64,000 nt of DNA from Pseudomonas sessilinigenes (lineage in GTDB: Bacteria; Pseudomonadota; Gammaproteobacteria; Pseudomonadales; Pseudomonadaceae). Positions 36,580 to 47,430 of the stretch are shown piece by piece (within the stretch, counting starts at the first letter, position 1; the number at the start of each line of letters is the position of its first letter). Both the position numbers and the translations under genes were made by a program. Under the pieces are notes generated by a model, which was not told the origin of the DNA, did no database searches, and saw only the letters and a program-made list of their open reading frames with translations. The stretch lies in NCBI RefSeq assembly GCF_003850565.1, contig NZ_CP027706.1, forward strand, positions 5,952,001 to 6,016,000, in the 5' to 3' direction.

Positions 36580-37353
36580 ATGACCACTCTTTCTGGCAAG
36601 ACCGCCCTGGTCACCGGTTCCACCAGCGGTATTGGCCTGGGTATCGCCCAGGTCCTGGCCCGGGCCGGAGCCAACCTGATTCTCAACGGCTTCGGCGACG
36701 CCTCCCAGGCTATCGCCGAGGTCCGGCAGCACGGCGTCAAGGTTGGCCACCACCCGGCGGACGTCAGCGACCCGGCGCAGATCGCCGAGATGTTCGCCTA
36801 TGCCGAACGCGAGTTCGGTGGCGTCGACATCCTGGTGAACAACGCCGGCATCCAGCACGTGGCCACCGTCGAGGCGTTTCCAGTGGAACGCTGGGACGCG
36901 ATCATCGCCATCAACCTGTCGGCGGTGTTCCACAGCACCCGCCTGGGGCTGCCGGGCATGCGCGCCAAGGGCTGGGGGCGGATCGTCAACGTCGCCTCGG
37001 TGCACGGCCAGGTGGGTTCGGTGGGCAAGGCCGCCTATGTCGCGGCCAAGCACGGGGTGATCGGCCTGACCAAGGTGGTGGGCCTGGAGACCGCCACCAG
37101 CAACGTTACCTGCAACGCCATCTGCCCGGGTTGGGTGCTGACCCCGCTGGTGCAGAAGCAGATCGACGACCGCGCAGCCAGCGGCATCGACCCGCAACAG
37201 GCGCGCCACGACCTGCTGGCGGAAAAGCAGCCCTCCCTGGAGTTCGTCACCCCGGCGCAGCTGGGCGAGCTGGTGCTATTTTTGTGCAGTGATGCCGCAG
37301 CCCAGGTCCGCGGTGCGGCCTGGAACATCGATGGCGGCTGGCTGGCGCAATAA
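36580..37353 (+). CDS. hbdH: 3-hydroxybutyrate dehydrogenase
   Basis: 257 aa short-chain dehydrogenase. The NAD motif TGSTSGIGLGIAQVL, the NNAG segment and the catalytic Ser/Tyr-Lys (NVASVHGQVG, AAYVAAKHG) match bacterial D-3-hydroxybutyrate dehydrogenases, as does the end GAAWNIDGGW. It oxidises 3-hydroxybutyrate to acetoacetate with NAD. GAGG before the ATG; second gene of the operon. Confidence 0.92.
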   Translation: MTTLSGKTALVTGSTSGIGLGIAQVLARAGANLILNGFGDASQAIAEVRQHGVKVGHHPADVSDPAQIAEMFAYAEREFGGVDILVNNAGIQHVATVEAFPVERWDAIIAINLSAVFHSTRLGLPGMRAKGWGRIVNVASVHGQVGSVGKAAYVAAKHGVIGLTKVVGLETATSNVTCNAICPGWVLTPLVQKQIDDRAASGIDPQQARHDLLAEKQPSLEFVTPAQLGELVLFLCSDAAAQVRGAAWNIDGGWLAQ

Positions 37354-37424
37354 CGGCAGCGGCAAGCTGTAAGCGGTGAGCCGCCAGCAACAGCAGATCA
37401 GAAGAACAACAAGAGAGCCCTTGC

Positions 37425-39380
<1,956 letters not shown>

Positions 39381-39402
39381 TACACCGCACCGACCGCTCC
39401 TG

Positions 39403-39510
39403 CGGCCGCTGCGCGCCCGTGCGCAGCCTCGCAGGCTCGGCAGTGGCTACAGGCACCGCGCTGGATTGGCTGCGCTTGGTGTAGCCGCTGCCGCAGACTG
39501 CGTACGGCCC
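39403..39510. repeat. REP-type pair after the hydroxybutyrate operon
   Basis: GGCCGCTGCGCGCCCGTGCG followed by CAGCCTCGCAGGCTCGGCAG and, after a gap, GTAGCCGCTGCCGCAGACTG. It fills the first third of the 348-base gap before the hybrid kinase. The rest of that gap holds nothing I can name apart from the kinase upstream region. Confidence 0.65.
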
Positions 39511-39728
39511 GGCACAGCCCCCCCCAAATCTGACTCCCCGCCGCACCTGGCACACCGCGCCAAGCGAGATCGCGGCCGCTGTGCGATGCCCGGCGCTGGT
39601 CATCGAACGGCAATGCGGGTGAAAATGACCACGCCAGAACCACCTACACTCCATCCGTTTGCATAGGCAGCACGCTTCACAGGCTGCCGGTCATTGCGCC
39701 GTACCGCAGCGCCCAGGACTCCCTCGAC

Positions 39729-42281
39729 ATGAATGGCTCCCACCACGGCAGCGAAGCCGCCACCCTGATTGCCCGCCTGGACTGGGCGAGCACGGCCCTG
39801 GGTGACTCAGGGCAATGGCCGCAGAGCCTGCGCACTGCGGTAGACATCGTGATCCATTCGCCGATGCCGATGCTGCTGCTCTGGGGTGGCGAACTGACGC
39901 AAATCTACAACGATGGCTTCGCCCTGCTGGCGGGCAACAAGCATCCCAGGGCCTTCGGCCAGCCAGCACACCTGATCTGGCCGGAGCTGATGGATTTTAC
40001 CGACCCGGTTTATCGCGCCGTGCTCAACGGCCAGGTACGCACCTTCAGCGAGCAGCGCTTCAACCTGCAGCGCACCAACGGCACCGCCTACGAGCTGTGG
40101 CTGGACCTGACCTACAGTCCGATCCGCAATGAACACGGCGATGTCGCCGGGATCCTGGTCACCGCCATCGAAACCAACGAACGCCGGCGCATCGCCCTGG
40201 AGCTCAAGCAGCGCTCCGACGACAGCCTGCGAGCCCAGCACGAGACCGAAGAACGCCTGCAACTGGCCCTGGCCGCCACCGATGCGGTGGGTACCTGGGA
40301 CTGGAACATTGGCGAAGACCGCTTCATTGCCGATGCGCATTTCGCCCAACTGCACAGTGTCGACCCACTGCGCTCGCGCCAACTGCCCATCAGCGAGTAC
40401 CTCAAGGGCGTGCACCCTGAAGACCGCGGCATGGTGGCCCGCAGCATCAAGCACTGCATCAGCCATGGCAGCGAATATGCCGAGGAGTACCGCCTGCAAC
40501 TGGCTGATGGCCAGATGCGCTGGGTCTTTGCCCGGGGCCGCTGCTACAAGGATCACCATGGCCGGCCGACGCGCTTTCTCGGCGCGGCCCTGGACCTCAC
40601 CGAGCGCAAGCAGATGGAACAGGCGCTGCGCCAGGGCCAGACCGAGTTGCAGTTGATCATCAACGCCATGCCGGCATTGATCGCCTACGTCGATCGCGAA
40701 GAGCGCTTTCGCCTGAACAACAGCGCCTACCTGGACTGGTACGGCGTGACGCCCCAGGAGCTGTACGGCAAGACCATCCGCGAGGTGGTAGGCGAAGAAA
40801 TCTATGCCTCGCGAGCCGAGAAGATCGCCCTCGCCCTGTCCGGCAAGCCGTGCAGCTTCGAGGCCAATTCCCCCCATCGCGACGGTCGCCCGCGCCATGC
40901 CTTGACCCGCTACCTGCCACGCCATGGCGCCGATGGCGCAGTCAACGGGTTCTATATCTTCGTCAACGACGAGACCGAGCGCCGGCAGACCGAGGAAGCC
41001 CTGCGCAACCTCAATGAAACCCTGGAGGAGCGGGTCAATCGCCGCACCGAGGCGCTGGCCACGGCCAACCAGCGCCTGCAGAACGAGATGTTCGAGCGCG
41101 AGCGCGCCGAAGACGCCCTGCGCCATGCGCAGAAAATGGAAGCGGTGGGCCAGCTCACTGGCGGTATCGCCCATGACTTCAACAACATGCTGACCGGCAT
41201 CATCGGCAGCCTGGACCTGATGCAGCGCTACATCGACAACGGCCGCAGCGACCAGATCGGCCGTTTTACCGACGCAGCCATGTCGTCGGCCAAGCGCGCG
41301 GCCTCCCTGACCCATCGCCTGCTGGCTTTCTCCCGCCGCCAGTCACTGGACCGCCGCCCCCTGGACCCGAACCAACTGGTGCGCTCGCTCAATGATCTGT
41401 TCAACCACACCAAGGGCGAGCACATCGAACTGCACTTGCAACTGGCCGATGGCATCTGGTCGGTGAATACCGACGCCAGCCAACTGGAAAACGCCCTGCT
41501 CAACCTGGTGATCAATGCTCGCGATGCCATGCCCAACGGCGGACGGCTGCTGATCGAGACCAGCAACAGCTATCTGGACGGCAGCGACATCAGCACCCTG
41601 GAGCCCGTCAAGGCTGGCGACTACGTCATGCTCGGCGTCAGCGACAACGGCGCCGGCATGAGCCCGCGGATCCTGGCCAAGGCCTTCGACCCCTTCTTCA
41701 CCACCAAGCCCATCGGCCAGGGCACGGGCCTGGGCCTGTCGATGATCTACGGCTTCGCCCAACAGTCGGGGGGACACGTCACCATCAGCAGCGAGCCGGA
41801 CCAGGGCACCTGCGTGCGCCTCTACCTGCCGCGCCTGCACGCCGCGCCCCAGGAGCACAGCGAACCCGGTGCCAGCGGCGAGCCGCCCCAGGCCATTGCT
41901 GGGGAAAGCGTGGTGGTGGTCGAGGACGATCCGGCGGTGCGCATGCTGGTGCTCAATGTGCTGAGCGAACTGGGCTACCGCGCTTTCGAAGCCGAAGATG
42001 CTCGTAGCGCCCTGCCCTTGCTGGAGTCGCCGATGCGTGTCGACCTCTTGGTGACCGACGTCGGCCTGCCGGGCATGAACGGGCGGCAACTGGCAGAAAT
42101 CGCCCGCCAGCATCGCCCCGGGCTCAAGGTGCTGTTCATGACCGGTTATGCGGAAAAGGCCGCCGAGCGCCAGGGCTTCCTGGAGCCGGGCATGGACTTG
42201 ATGGCCAAGCCGTTTTCCATCGAGGAGCTGGCGCAGAAGATTCGCCAGATGATCGGCCGCGAGCCTGCGAATCAGGCATAA
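39729..42281 (+). CDS. Hybrid sensor histidine kinase with PAS domains and receiver
   Basis: 850 aa. Three PAS-type segments lie in residues ~1-430, a short coiled coil ([20 protein letters not shown]) around 430-460, the kinase H-box [20 protein letters not shown]-box [12 protein letters not shown]-boxes DNGAGM and [12 protein letters not shown], and a C-terminal receiver with phospho-Asp in [14 protein letters not shown]. No transmembrane segment is evident, so it is a soluble sensor. No cognate regulator gene is adjacent. AGGA before the ATG. Signal unknown. Confidence 0.9.
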   Translation: MNGSHHGSEAATLIARLDWASTALGDSGQWPQSLRTAVDIVIHSPMPMLLLWGGELTQIYNDGFALLAGNKHPRAFGQPAHLIWPELMDFTDPVYRAVLNGQVRTFSEQRFNLQRTNGTAYELWLDLTYSPIRNEHGDVAGILVTAIETNERRRIALELKQRSDDSLRAQHETEERLQLALAATDAVGTWDWNIGEDRFIADAHFAQLHSVDPLRSRQLPISEYLKGVHPEDRGMVARSIKHCISHGSEYAEEYRLQLADGQMRWVFARGRCYKDHHGRPTRFLGAALDLTERKQMEQALRQGQTELQLIINAMPALIAYVDREERFRLNNSAYLDWYGVTPQELYGKTIREVVGEEIYASRAEKIALALSGKPCSFEANSPHRDGRPRHALTRYLPRHGADGAVNGFYIFVNDETERRQTEEALRNLNETLEERVNRRTEALATANQRLQNEMFERERAEDALRHAQKMEAVGQLTGGIAHDFNNMLTGIIGSLDLMQRYIDNGRSDQIGRFTDAAMSSAKRAASLTHRLLAFSRRQSLDRRPLDPNQLVRSLNDLFNHTKGEHIELHLQLADGIWSVNTDASQLENALLNLVINARDAMPNGGRLLIETSNSYLDGSDISTLEPVKAGDYVMLGVSDNGAGMSPRILAKAFDPFFTTKPIGQGTGLGLSMIYGFAQQSGGHVTISSEPDQGTCVRLYLPRLHAAPQEHSEPGASGEPPQAIAGESVVVVEDDPAVRMLVLNVLSELGYRAFEAEDARSALPLLESPMRVDLLVTDVGLPGMNGRQLAEIARQHRPGLKVLFMTGYAEKAAERQGFLEPGMDLMAKPFSIEELAQKIRQMIGREPANQA

Positions 42282-42318
42282 TCCGCGGCCGCCGATTTCC
42301 CGCGACAAGGTTACCCCC

Positions 42319-42594
42319 ATGAAAGCCCAAGCCCGCCACATCCTGGTGAAAACCGCCGAAGAGGCCGAACAGCTCAAGCAGCGCATCGCCAAGGGCGAAG
42401 CCTTCGACGTGCTGGCCAAGAAGTACTCCACCTGCCCGTCCGGCAAGCGCGGCGGCGACCTGGGCGAAGTGCGCCCGGGACAGATGGTCGGCGCCATCGA
42501 CCAGGTGATCTTCAAGAAACCCCTGCGCACCGTGCACGGCCCGATCAAGAGCAAGTTCGGCTACCACCTGGTACAAGTCTTCTTCCGCGACTGA
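42319..42594 (+). CDS. Short parvulin-type peptidyl-prolyl isomerase, second copy
   Basis: 91 aa, PpiC domain only. ARHILVKTAEEAEQLKQRIA, STCPSGKRGGDLGEVRPGQM and FGYHLVQVFF align with the parvulin at 27.3 kb, at moderate identity. Cytosolic. AAGG before the ATG. It lies 37 bases after the hybrid kinase but probably has its own promoter. Confidence 0.9.
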   Translation: MKAQARHILVKTAEEAEQLKQRIAKGEAFDVLAKKYSTCPSGKRGGDLGEVRPGQMVGAIDQVIFKKPLRTVHGPIKSKFGYHLVQVFFRD

Positions 42595-42596
42595 CC

Positions 42597-42703
42597 TGTA
42601 GCCGCTGCCGAGCCCGCAAAGCTGCGCCAAGGCCCACAGGGCCTTCAGCGCCTTCAAGACCGACCCTGCGGCCCATACGCAGCCTGCGGCAGTGGCTACA
42701 CCG
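42597..42703. repeat. REP-type inverted pair
   Basis: TGTAGCCGCTGCCGAGCCCG at the left faces CAGCCTGCGGCAGTGGCTAC at the right, with CCCACAGGGCC between. It fills the gap between the convergent parvulin and sugar kinase genes and could act as a bidirectional stop. Confidence 0.7.
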
Positions 42704-43613
42704 CGTGGCGAGGAATCAGGGCACCTGGGTGCTGGATCACCCGTGCCGCCAGGCGATGCCCGGCTTCGGCGGCTGACACCACCCCCTGCCCTGACAAACG
42801 TGCAGCCAGGTAGGCGGCGCTGAACGAATCCCCCGCCGCCGTGGTATCCACCACCTTGTCCACCTGCTGCGTCGGCACCTGGTACAGGCCCTCGCCACAG
42901 CGCACCCAGCACGGCTGGGCGCCGCACTTGACCACCACTTCGGCCAGCCCGGGATAGGCCGCCAGCACCGCTTCAGCATTGGCATGGCCGAACAGCGCCT
43001 GTTCGTCATCCAGGGTCAGCAGCGCCAGGTCGACCTGCTCCAGCACCTGCCGGTAGGTCTGCCGCGCCTGCTCCACGGATGCCCAGAGCCTGGGCCGGTA
43101 GTTGTTGTCGAACACCACCTGCGCCCCTCGCCGACGAGCCTCGGGCAACAGTTCCAACAACCGGGCACGACCGGACTCGCCCAGCACCGCCAGGGTGATG
43201 CCGCTGAAATACAGCACGTCGTAGCCCTGCAACTGCTCCAGGATCGCCCCGGCCGCCGGGGTGTTGAAGCAGTCGCGCACCGCCGCCTCGTTGCGCCAAT
43301 ACAAAAAGCGCCGCTCGCCACGCTCATCGGTCTGGATGCAATACAACCCCGGCAAGCGCCCGGGCAGGCGCTGGACCTTGTCCAGGCCGATCCCCTCGGC
43401 GGCCCAGGCCTGACACATAGCTTCGCTGAAACTGTCGTCGCCCAGGGCGGTGACGTAATCGACCCGGGCGCCCTCGCCCAGCTCTCGGGCCAGGTACACC
43501 GCAGTGTTCAAGGTGTCGCCGCCGAAGCTCTGTTGCAGGCTGCCGTCGGCGCGGTGTTGCAGTTCGATCATGCATTCGCCGATCAAGGCGATGCGCAGGT
43601 TGGCGGTGTTCAT
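42696..43613 (-). CDS. PfkB-family sugar kinase (2-keto-3-deoxygluconate kinase-like)
   Basis: 305 aa. N-terminal IALIGECMIEL and GGDTLNTAVYLARELG, and the C-terminal ATP/anion-hole motif DTTAAGDSFSAAYLA with the catalytic Asp, define the PfkB family; the sequence most resembles KdgK. It phosphorylates a sugar acid, giving KDPG if the substrate is 2-keto-3-deoxygluconate. The start at 43613 matches the family N-terminus. Last gene of the ridA-iclR-deaminase unit, 71 bases after the deaminase, an odd partner for amino acid catabolism. Confidence 0.85.
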   Translation of the reverse strand: MNTANLRIALIGECMIELQHRADGSLQQSFGGDTLNTAVYLARELGEGARVDYVTALGDDSFSEAMCQAWAAEGIGLDKVQRLPGRLPGLYCIQTDERGERRFLYWRNEAAVRDCFNTPAAGAILEQLQGYDVLYFSGITLAVLGESGRARLLELLPEARRRGAQVVFDNNYRPRLWASVEQARQTYRQVLEQVDLALLTLDDEQALFGHANAEAVLAAYPGLAEVVVKCGAQPCWVRCGEGLYQVPTQQVDKVVDTTAAGDSFSAAYLAARLSGQGVVSAAEAGHRLAARVIQHPGALIPRHAV

Positions 43614-43684
43614 GATGAAGGCATCTCTGGCGAGTATTTGTGTTGTCGGGGAGGACATCATCACCTGCGCAGCAGGTGCCAGAA

Positions 43685-44902
43685 TCAGAAGCAGGTCTCG
43701 AGGTTTTCCAAGACCCGCAAGTGCTCGTCCACCAACAACCCGGTGCGCCACTTGTCGAACGTCAGGCATGGGTGGGAGGTGCCGAAGGAGAGGATGTCCC
43801 CCACCCGCAGCTGTACCCCAGGGGCGATGGTCAGGAACGCATGCTGGTCCATCACCGCGGTAACCTTGCAGCCACTGACGTCATCCCCTGCACTCGCCTC
43901 GGCCCCGGCCCGGTAGCGCCGCAACGGCAGCGGCAGGCCGGCGTCATAGGCCACGTCGCGCTTGCCCAGGGCCACCACCGCGAACCCCGGCTCCGGCAGC
44001 GACTGCACATGGGCCCAGACTTCCATCGCCGGGCGCAGGCCTTCGTCCAGGTCGCTGCGTCGGTCCAGCACGCAGCACTGGGCCTCTTTGTAGATCCCAT
44101 GGTCATGGGCCACATAACTGCCCGGGCGCAGCACGCTGAGGAACCGGCCCTTGGCGTTATGGGTCTCAAAAGACTCGGCGATCAGGTCGTACCAGGCCGA
44201 GCCCGAAGCGGTGATGATCGGCCGCTCGATGGCGAACAGGCCGTCGTCTTGCAGGTCCACCGCCAGGCGCACCAGGGAGTCGGCGAACTGGCGAATACCC
44301 GCTACCGCCTGGTCGCCATGGATCACCCCCTCGTAGCCTTCGATCCCGCACAGGGCCAGCGCCGGCTGGGCCTTGATCGCCCGGGCCAGTTCCACGACCT
44401 CCTGCTCGCTGCGACAGCCACAGCGCCCGCCCACCACGCCGTACTCGATCATCACCTTGAGGGTGACGCCGCGCTGGGCGAAAAACGCCCCCAGGTCGGC
44501 GACGTTGTCCGGGTGATCGACCATGCAATAGAAGTCGAAATCCCCAGCGGCCAGCAACTCGGCCACCAGCGCCATGTTCGGCGCGCCCACCAGTTGGTTG
44601 GCCATCAGCACCCGGCGCACGCCATGGGCATAGGCCGCCCGCGCCTGCACGGCGGTGGCCAGGGTGATGCCCCAGGCGCCGGCGTCCAATTGCCGCTGGA
44701 ACAACCCCGGCATCATGCTGGTCTTGCCATGGGGGGCCAGCTCGGCGCCACTGGCGCTGACAAATGCCTGCATCCAGCGGATGTTGTGTTCCAGGGCCTG
44801 GCGATGCAGGACCAGGGCCGGCAGGCTGACGTCCTTGAGCAAGCTGGCGCCGGTGGCGGCCGCGCCCTTTTGCACTAGCGGCAGATTCGAAACAGAAGAC
44901 AT
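43685..44902 (-). CDS. PLP-dependent D-amino acid deaminase (D-serine dehydratase/D-threonine aldolase family)
   Basis: 405 aa. Fold-III PLP domain with the Schiff-base Lys in LAPHGKTSMMPGLF and a C-terminal metal-site motif GTSHPCLTF (His and Cys), as in eukaryote-type D-serine dehydratases. It would eliminate or deaminate a D-hydroxy-amino acid, producing an enamine intermediate. The RidA next door would clear that enamine. AAGGAG before the ATG. Preceded by iclR at 47 bases. Confidence 0.85.
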   Translation of the reverse strand: MSSVSNLPLVQKGAAATGASLLKDVSLPALVLHRQALEHNIRWMQAFVSASGAELAPHGKTSMMPGLFQRQLDAGAWGITLATAVQARAAYAHGVRRVLMANQLVGAPNMALVAELLAAGDFDFYCMVDHPDNVADLGAFFAQRGVTLKVMIEYGVVGGRCGCRSEQEVVELARAIKAQPALALCGIEGYEGVIHGDQAVAGIRQFADSLVRLAVDLQDDGLFAIERPIITASGSAWYDLIAESFETHNAKGRFLSVLRPGSYVAHDHGIYKEAQCCVLDRRSDLDEGLRPAMEVWAHVQSLPEPGFAVVALGKRDVAYDAGLPLPLRRYRAGAEASAGDDVSGCKVTAVMDQHAFLTIAPGVQLRVGDILSFGTSHPCLTFDKWRTGLLVDEHLRVLENLETCF

Positions 44903-44949
44903 GTGGCTACTCCTTGGCAAAGCGGCCAGCGACGGCCGCGGGGTACACG

Positions 44950-45714
44950 TTAGTCGTTGATCCGCCGGGCCAGGCGATCGGCGCTGTCGAGCAGCACCTG
45001 GCGATAGTGGCGGTAGTTGGCCTGGGCATCGGCCCGGGGCGCGACGATGCACAGGGTACAGACACACACCCCGTGCTCGTCGCGCACCGGCGCGGCAAAA
45101 CAATGGGTGAAGGTGTCGGCGACGCTGTCGAAAGAGAAGAAACCTTCCTCGCTGGCCTGGCGGATTTCCTTGAGGAAAACCTCCAGCGACAAGCGCTGGC
45201 CATCGGGGAGGATGAAGTCGCCCTCGTCGATCAGCTCGACAATCTGCTCATCACTCAAGTGCCCCAGCAGCAAGCGCCCGGACGCGGTCCAGGGAATGGG
45301 CGCGTTCTCGCCGATGTCCGAGGAAATGCGAAAGTGCCGCGCGCCCTCCTTCATCAGCGCCACCGTGTACTTGCGCCCATTGAGCAGGCACATCTGCGCG
45401 GTTTCGCCGGTCTGGGCGACGATGTCCTGCAGGGCCTGGTCGGCCTCGCGGCTCAGGTCGAAATGCCGCAAGTGCGCCTGGCCGAGAAAGTACAACTGGC
45501 GCCCCAGGTACACATGCCCGTCGCGCCCCACCGGCTCCAGGATGCGCCGCTCCAGCAGGGATTCCACCAGCTCGTAGACCGTGGACTTGGGGCTGCCCAC
45601 GCCCTTAGCGATATCGTTGGGACGCAGCGGCTGGCCGACCTCCTTGAGGAAATCGAGGATGTCGAACGCCCGGTCCAGGCCCCTGGCCCGGCGCTTGATG
45701 TTGTCTTCGCTCAT
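44950..45714 (-). CDS. IclR-family transcriptional regulator
   Basis: 254 aa. N-terminal winged HTH ALDRAFDIL-type segment and PNDIAKGVGSPKSTVYELVE, then the IclR ligand domain (residues 90-250) with GETAQMCLLNG and SFDSVADTFTHCFAAPVRD. It lies inside the operon it probably controls, between ridA and the deaminase. The inverted repeat at 46251-46266 upstream of ridA is a candidate operator. The start at 45714 is preferred over an ATG 11 codons earlier. Confidence 0.88.
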   Translation of the reverse strand: MSEDNIKRRARGLDRAFDILDFLKEVGQPLRPNDIAKGVGSPKSTVYELVESLLERRILEPVGRDGHVYLGRQLYFLGQAHLRHFDLSREADQALQDIVAQTGETAQMCLLNGRKYTVALMKEGARHFRISSDIGENAPIPWTASGRLLLGHLSDEQIVELIDEGDFILPDGQRLSLEVFLKEIRQASEEGFFSFDSVADTFTHCFAAPVRDEHGVCVCTLCIVAPRADAQANYRHYRQVLLDSADRLARRIND

Positions 45715-45776
45715 CTTCGAACCATTCCCCAAAGCACTCCCATTCACGCCTCGACTTGCCGCTTGCAGCTAGCCGC

Positions 45777-46163
45777 TTACCGCTGCTTGTAAGCCACGCA
45801 GTCGATCTCGACCTTGCAGTCCACCATCATGCTGGCCTGCACACAGGCCCGGGCAGGCGCGTGTTCGGGCTTGAAGTACTCGCCGAAGACCTTGTTGAAA
45901 CTCCAGAAATCCCGCGGGTCCTCCAGCCACACGCCAACCCGCACCACATCCTCCAGGCCATAACCGGCCTCTTCGAGAATGGCCACCAGGTTGCGCAGGG
46001 TCTGATGGGTCTGCTCAACAATGCCGCCATGGATGATTTCGCCATCCAGCGCCGGCACCTGGCCGGACACATGCAGCCAGCCATCGGCCTCCACGGCACG
46101 GGCGAAAGGACGCGGCTGGCCACCGCCTGCGGTGCTGCCAGTGCCGTAACGGGTAATGCTCAT
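45777..46163 (-). CDS. ridA: RidA-family enamine/imine deaminase
   Basis: 128 aa. Unlike the Rid protein at 3.1 kb, this one keeps the RidA-type active site: Arg in PARACVQASMM and Glu in VEIDCVAY. It hydrolyses reactive 2-aminoacrylate-like enamines released by PLP dehydratases, which fits the deaminase two genes downstream. AGGAG seven bases before the ATG. First gene of the unit. Confidence 0.88.
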   Translation of the reverse strand: MSITRYGTGSTAGGGQPRPFARAVEADGWLHVSGQVPALDGEIIHGGIVEQTHQTLRNLVAILEEAGYGLEDVVRVGVWLEDPRDFWSFNKVFGEYFKPEHAPARACVQASMMVDCKVEIDCVAYKQR

Positions 46164-46250
46164 GGGGTTTCTCCTGGTTGAAGGTGGCCATCCACGACCA
46201 CGCCTGAGAGCTCCGGAACCCATCGCAGCAGCGACAGATCCCAAGTTAAA

Positions 46251-46266
46251 TTCCGCTATAACGGAA
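46251..46266. promoter_or_regulatory. Candidate IclR operator upstream of ridA
   Basis: TTCCGCTATAACGGAA is a 5-bp inverted repeat with a 6-bp spacer; further CGGAA and CGGAG half-sites follow at 46282 and 46293. It lies 88 bp before the ridA start in an AT-rich patch. Confidence 0.5.
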
Positions 46267-46356
46267 CATAAATCGTAACAACGGAATATTTACGGAGTCT
46301 GCCACACAAACCAACGGCGACAACAGAGGAAAATCGAACGCGCCCTCTCGTCCCCT

Positions 46357-46470
46357 GTTGCCGCTGTCGAGCCTGGGCGAGGCTGCGACAAGGGCCAAAG
46401 GACCTTCAGCGGATTGACGATCCCAGCGGCCGCTGCGCGCCCGTGCGCAGCCTGCGACAGCGGCTACACA
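46357..46470. repeat. REP-type mosaic
   Basis: TTGCCGCTGTCGAGCCTGGG, a GCGAGGCTGCGACAAGG tail, then GGCCGCTGCGCGCCCGTGCG and CAGCCTGCGACAGCGGCTAC. Same modules and order as at 33.3, 39.4 and 42.6 kb. It takes up the left part of the 533-base gap between ridA and the hypothetical gene at 46.7 kb. Confidence 0.65.
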
Positions 46471-46494
46471 AGGCGATGCCAGGGCTTTCGCTCT

Positions 46495-46700
46495 GCTTAG
46501 ATTTGCTTTGGCTTTTGATCCTGAGGGCCCCGTTAACCACGATGGCCGAACGCAGGCCTTGAGCCGTGGGTGACCCGGCAGGACGCCGGGTTAGCCGCAT
46601 TGGCTATGGATCAATGCCGGAGAGAGGGCATGTCGAGCCTAGGCGAGGCACCGAGTGGAGGGACAAGCGTTTTTGCTTACTTTTTTGGCGAAGGCCTCAA
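46495..46700. repeat. Dispersed Pseudomonas intergenic repeat
   Basis: Reading the minus strand from 46700: CGCCAAAAAAGTAAGCAAAA, CGCTTGTCCC, CCTCGCCTAGGC, CTCTCTCCGGCATTGATCC, then CCCGGCGTCCTGCCGGG and GTGGTTAACGGGGCC. I remember this block as recurring between genes in many Pseudomonas genomes, but could not check. It contains a hairpin ACCCGGC-AGGAC-GCCGGGT at 46573-46591. Short open frames across it are not treated as genes. Confidence 0.5.
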
Positions 46701-47242
46701 TCAAAGTCAGAAACGCACAACACCCACCAGAGATTCCGAGCCCCCTGACACACCACATAAGCAGAAGAAATCGTCGACCCCCGGGTCAATTCACACCAAT
46801 CGAGGCTGTCAAACCGATACACCACAAGCTCGGAAAACGGCGCCGGAAACACGGCCTCCAGCGCCTCTCCCACCAACTTCCGAGCGTTGGCCAGGCTCAA
46901 CCCGTGGGTCGAGTGATGACACCCGCCCCGCAGCACCACCGCCAGCAACGAGCCCTCGAACTCGTATCGATTCAACAGGGAAAAAGGCCCGAACTCAGGC
47001 TCGACCTGCCCGATCGCCGTCGCCCCGGCGAAGTCGCTGAAACGCTCCAGAAACTCGGCCAATCGCCGCCCCTCACCCAGTACCTTGATGCATGGATCTG
47101 GCTTGAAGAAGCTGGAAACCACCTCACCACACTGGGCAAGCACGGCCAGCAGTTCGGCAAGGGGCGGCTTGTCGACGACGAACTCGCTGGCAACTGTAAA
47201 TGGCGCTACAGCATCGTGCTTCAGACGTTCATCTTGCTTCAT
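46697..47242 (-). CDS. Hypothetical protein
   Basis: 181 aa, acidic, no signal peptide or membrane segment. The sequence reads like a real protein (FSELVVYRFDSLDWCELTRG near the end) and base composition is lower in GC than rtcB next to it. I do not recognise a family. Its last codons enter the edge of a dispersed repeat, so the original C-terminus may have been altered. It lies on the same strand as rtcB, 188 bases downstream of it; no promoter was identified. The start may be at 47242 or at an ATG two codons earlier. Confidence 0.5.
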   Translation of the reverse strand: MKQDERLKHDAVAPFTVASEFVVDKPPLAELLAVLAQCGEVVSSFFKPDPCIKVLGEGRRLAEFLERFSDFAGATAIGQVEPEFGPFSLLNRYEFEGSLLAVVLRGGCHHSTHGLSLANARKLVGEALEAVFPAPFSELVVYRFDSLDWCELTRGSTISSAYVVCQGARNLWWVLCVSDFD

Positions 47243-47430
47243 GATCAAGCACCCGACTTTGTTCGCAAACAGGCAATCGCCCTAGCGGCTACTGCGCCCT
47301 GGGCTTCTGCGACCGCAAATAACCGCAACGGCACCGCTCAGAACGAACGGGCCAGAGGGGGCGACAATGTAGCGGCCGCCTACTTGAACGGCAAATCCGC
47401 AAGCCATCGAGCCCCGCGAGCCCACCGCTC

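Noticed and set aside
46570..47040. Plus-strand frames across the dispersed repeat
   Set aside because: They cross a repeat and the antisense of a hypothetical gene; no protein-like composition.
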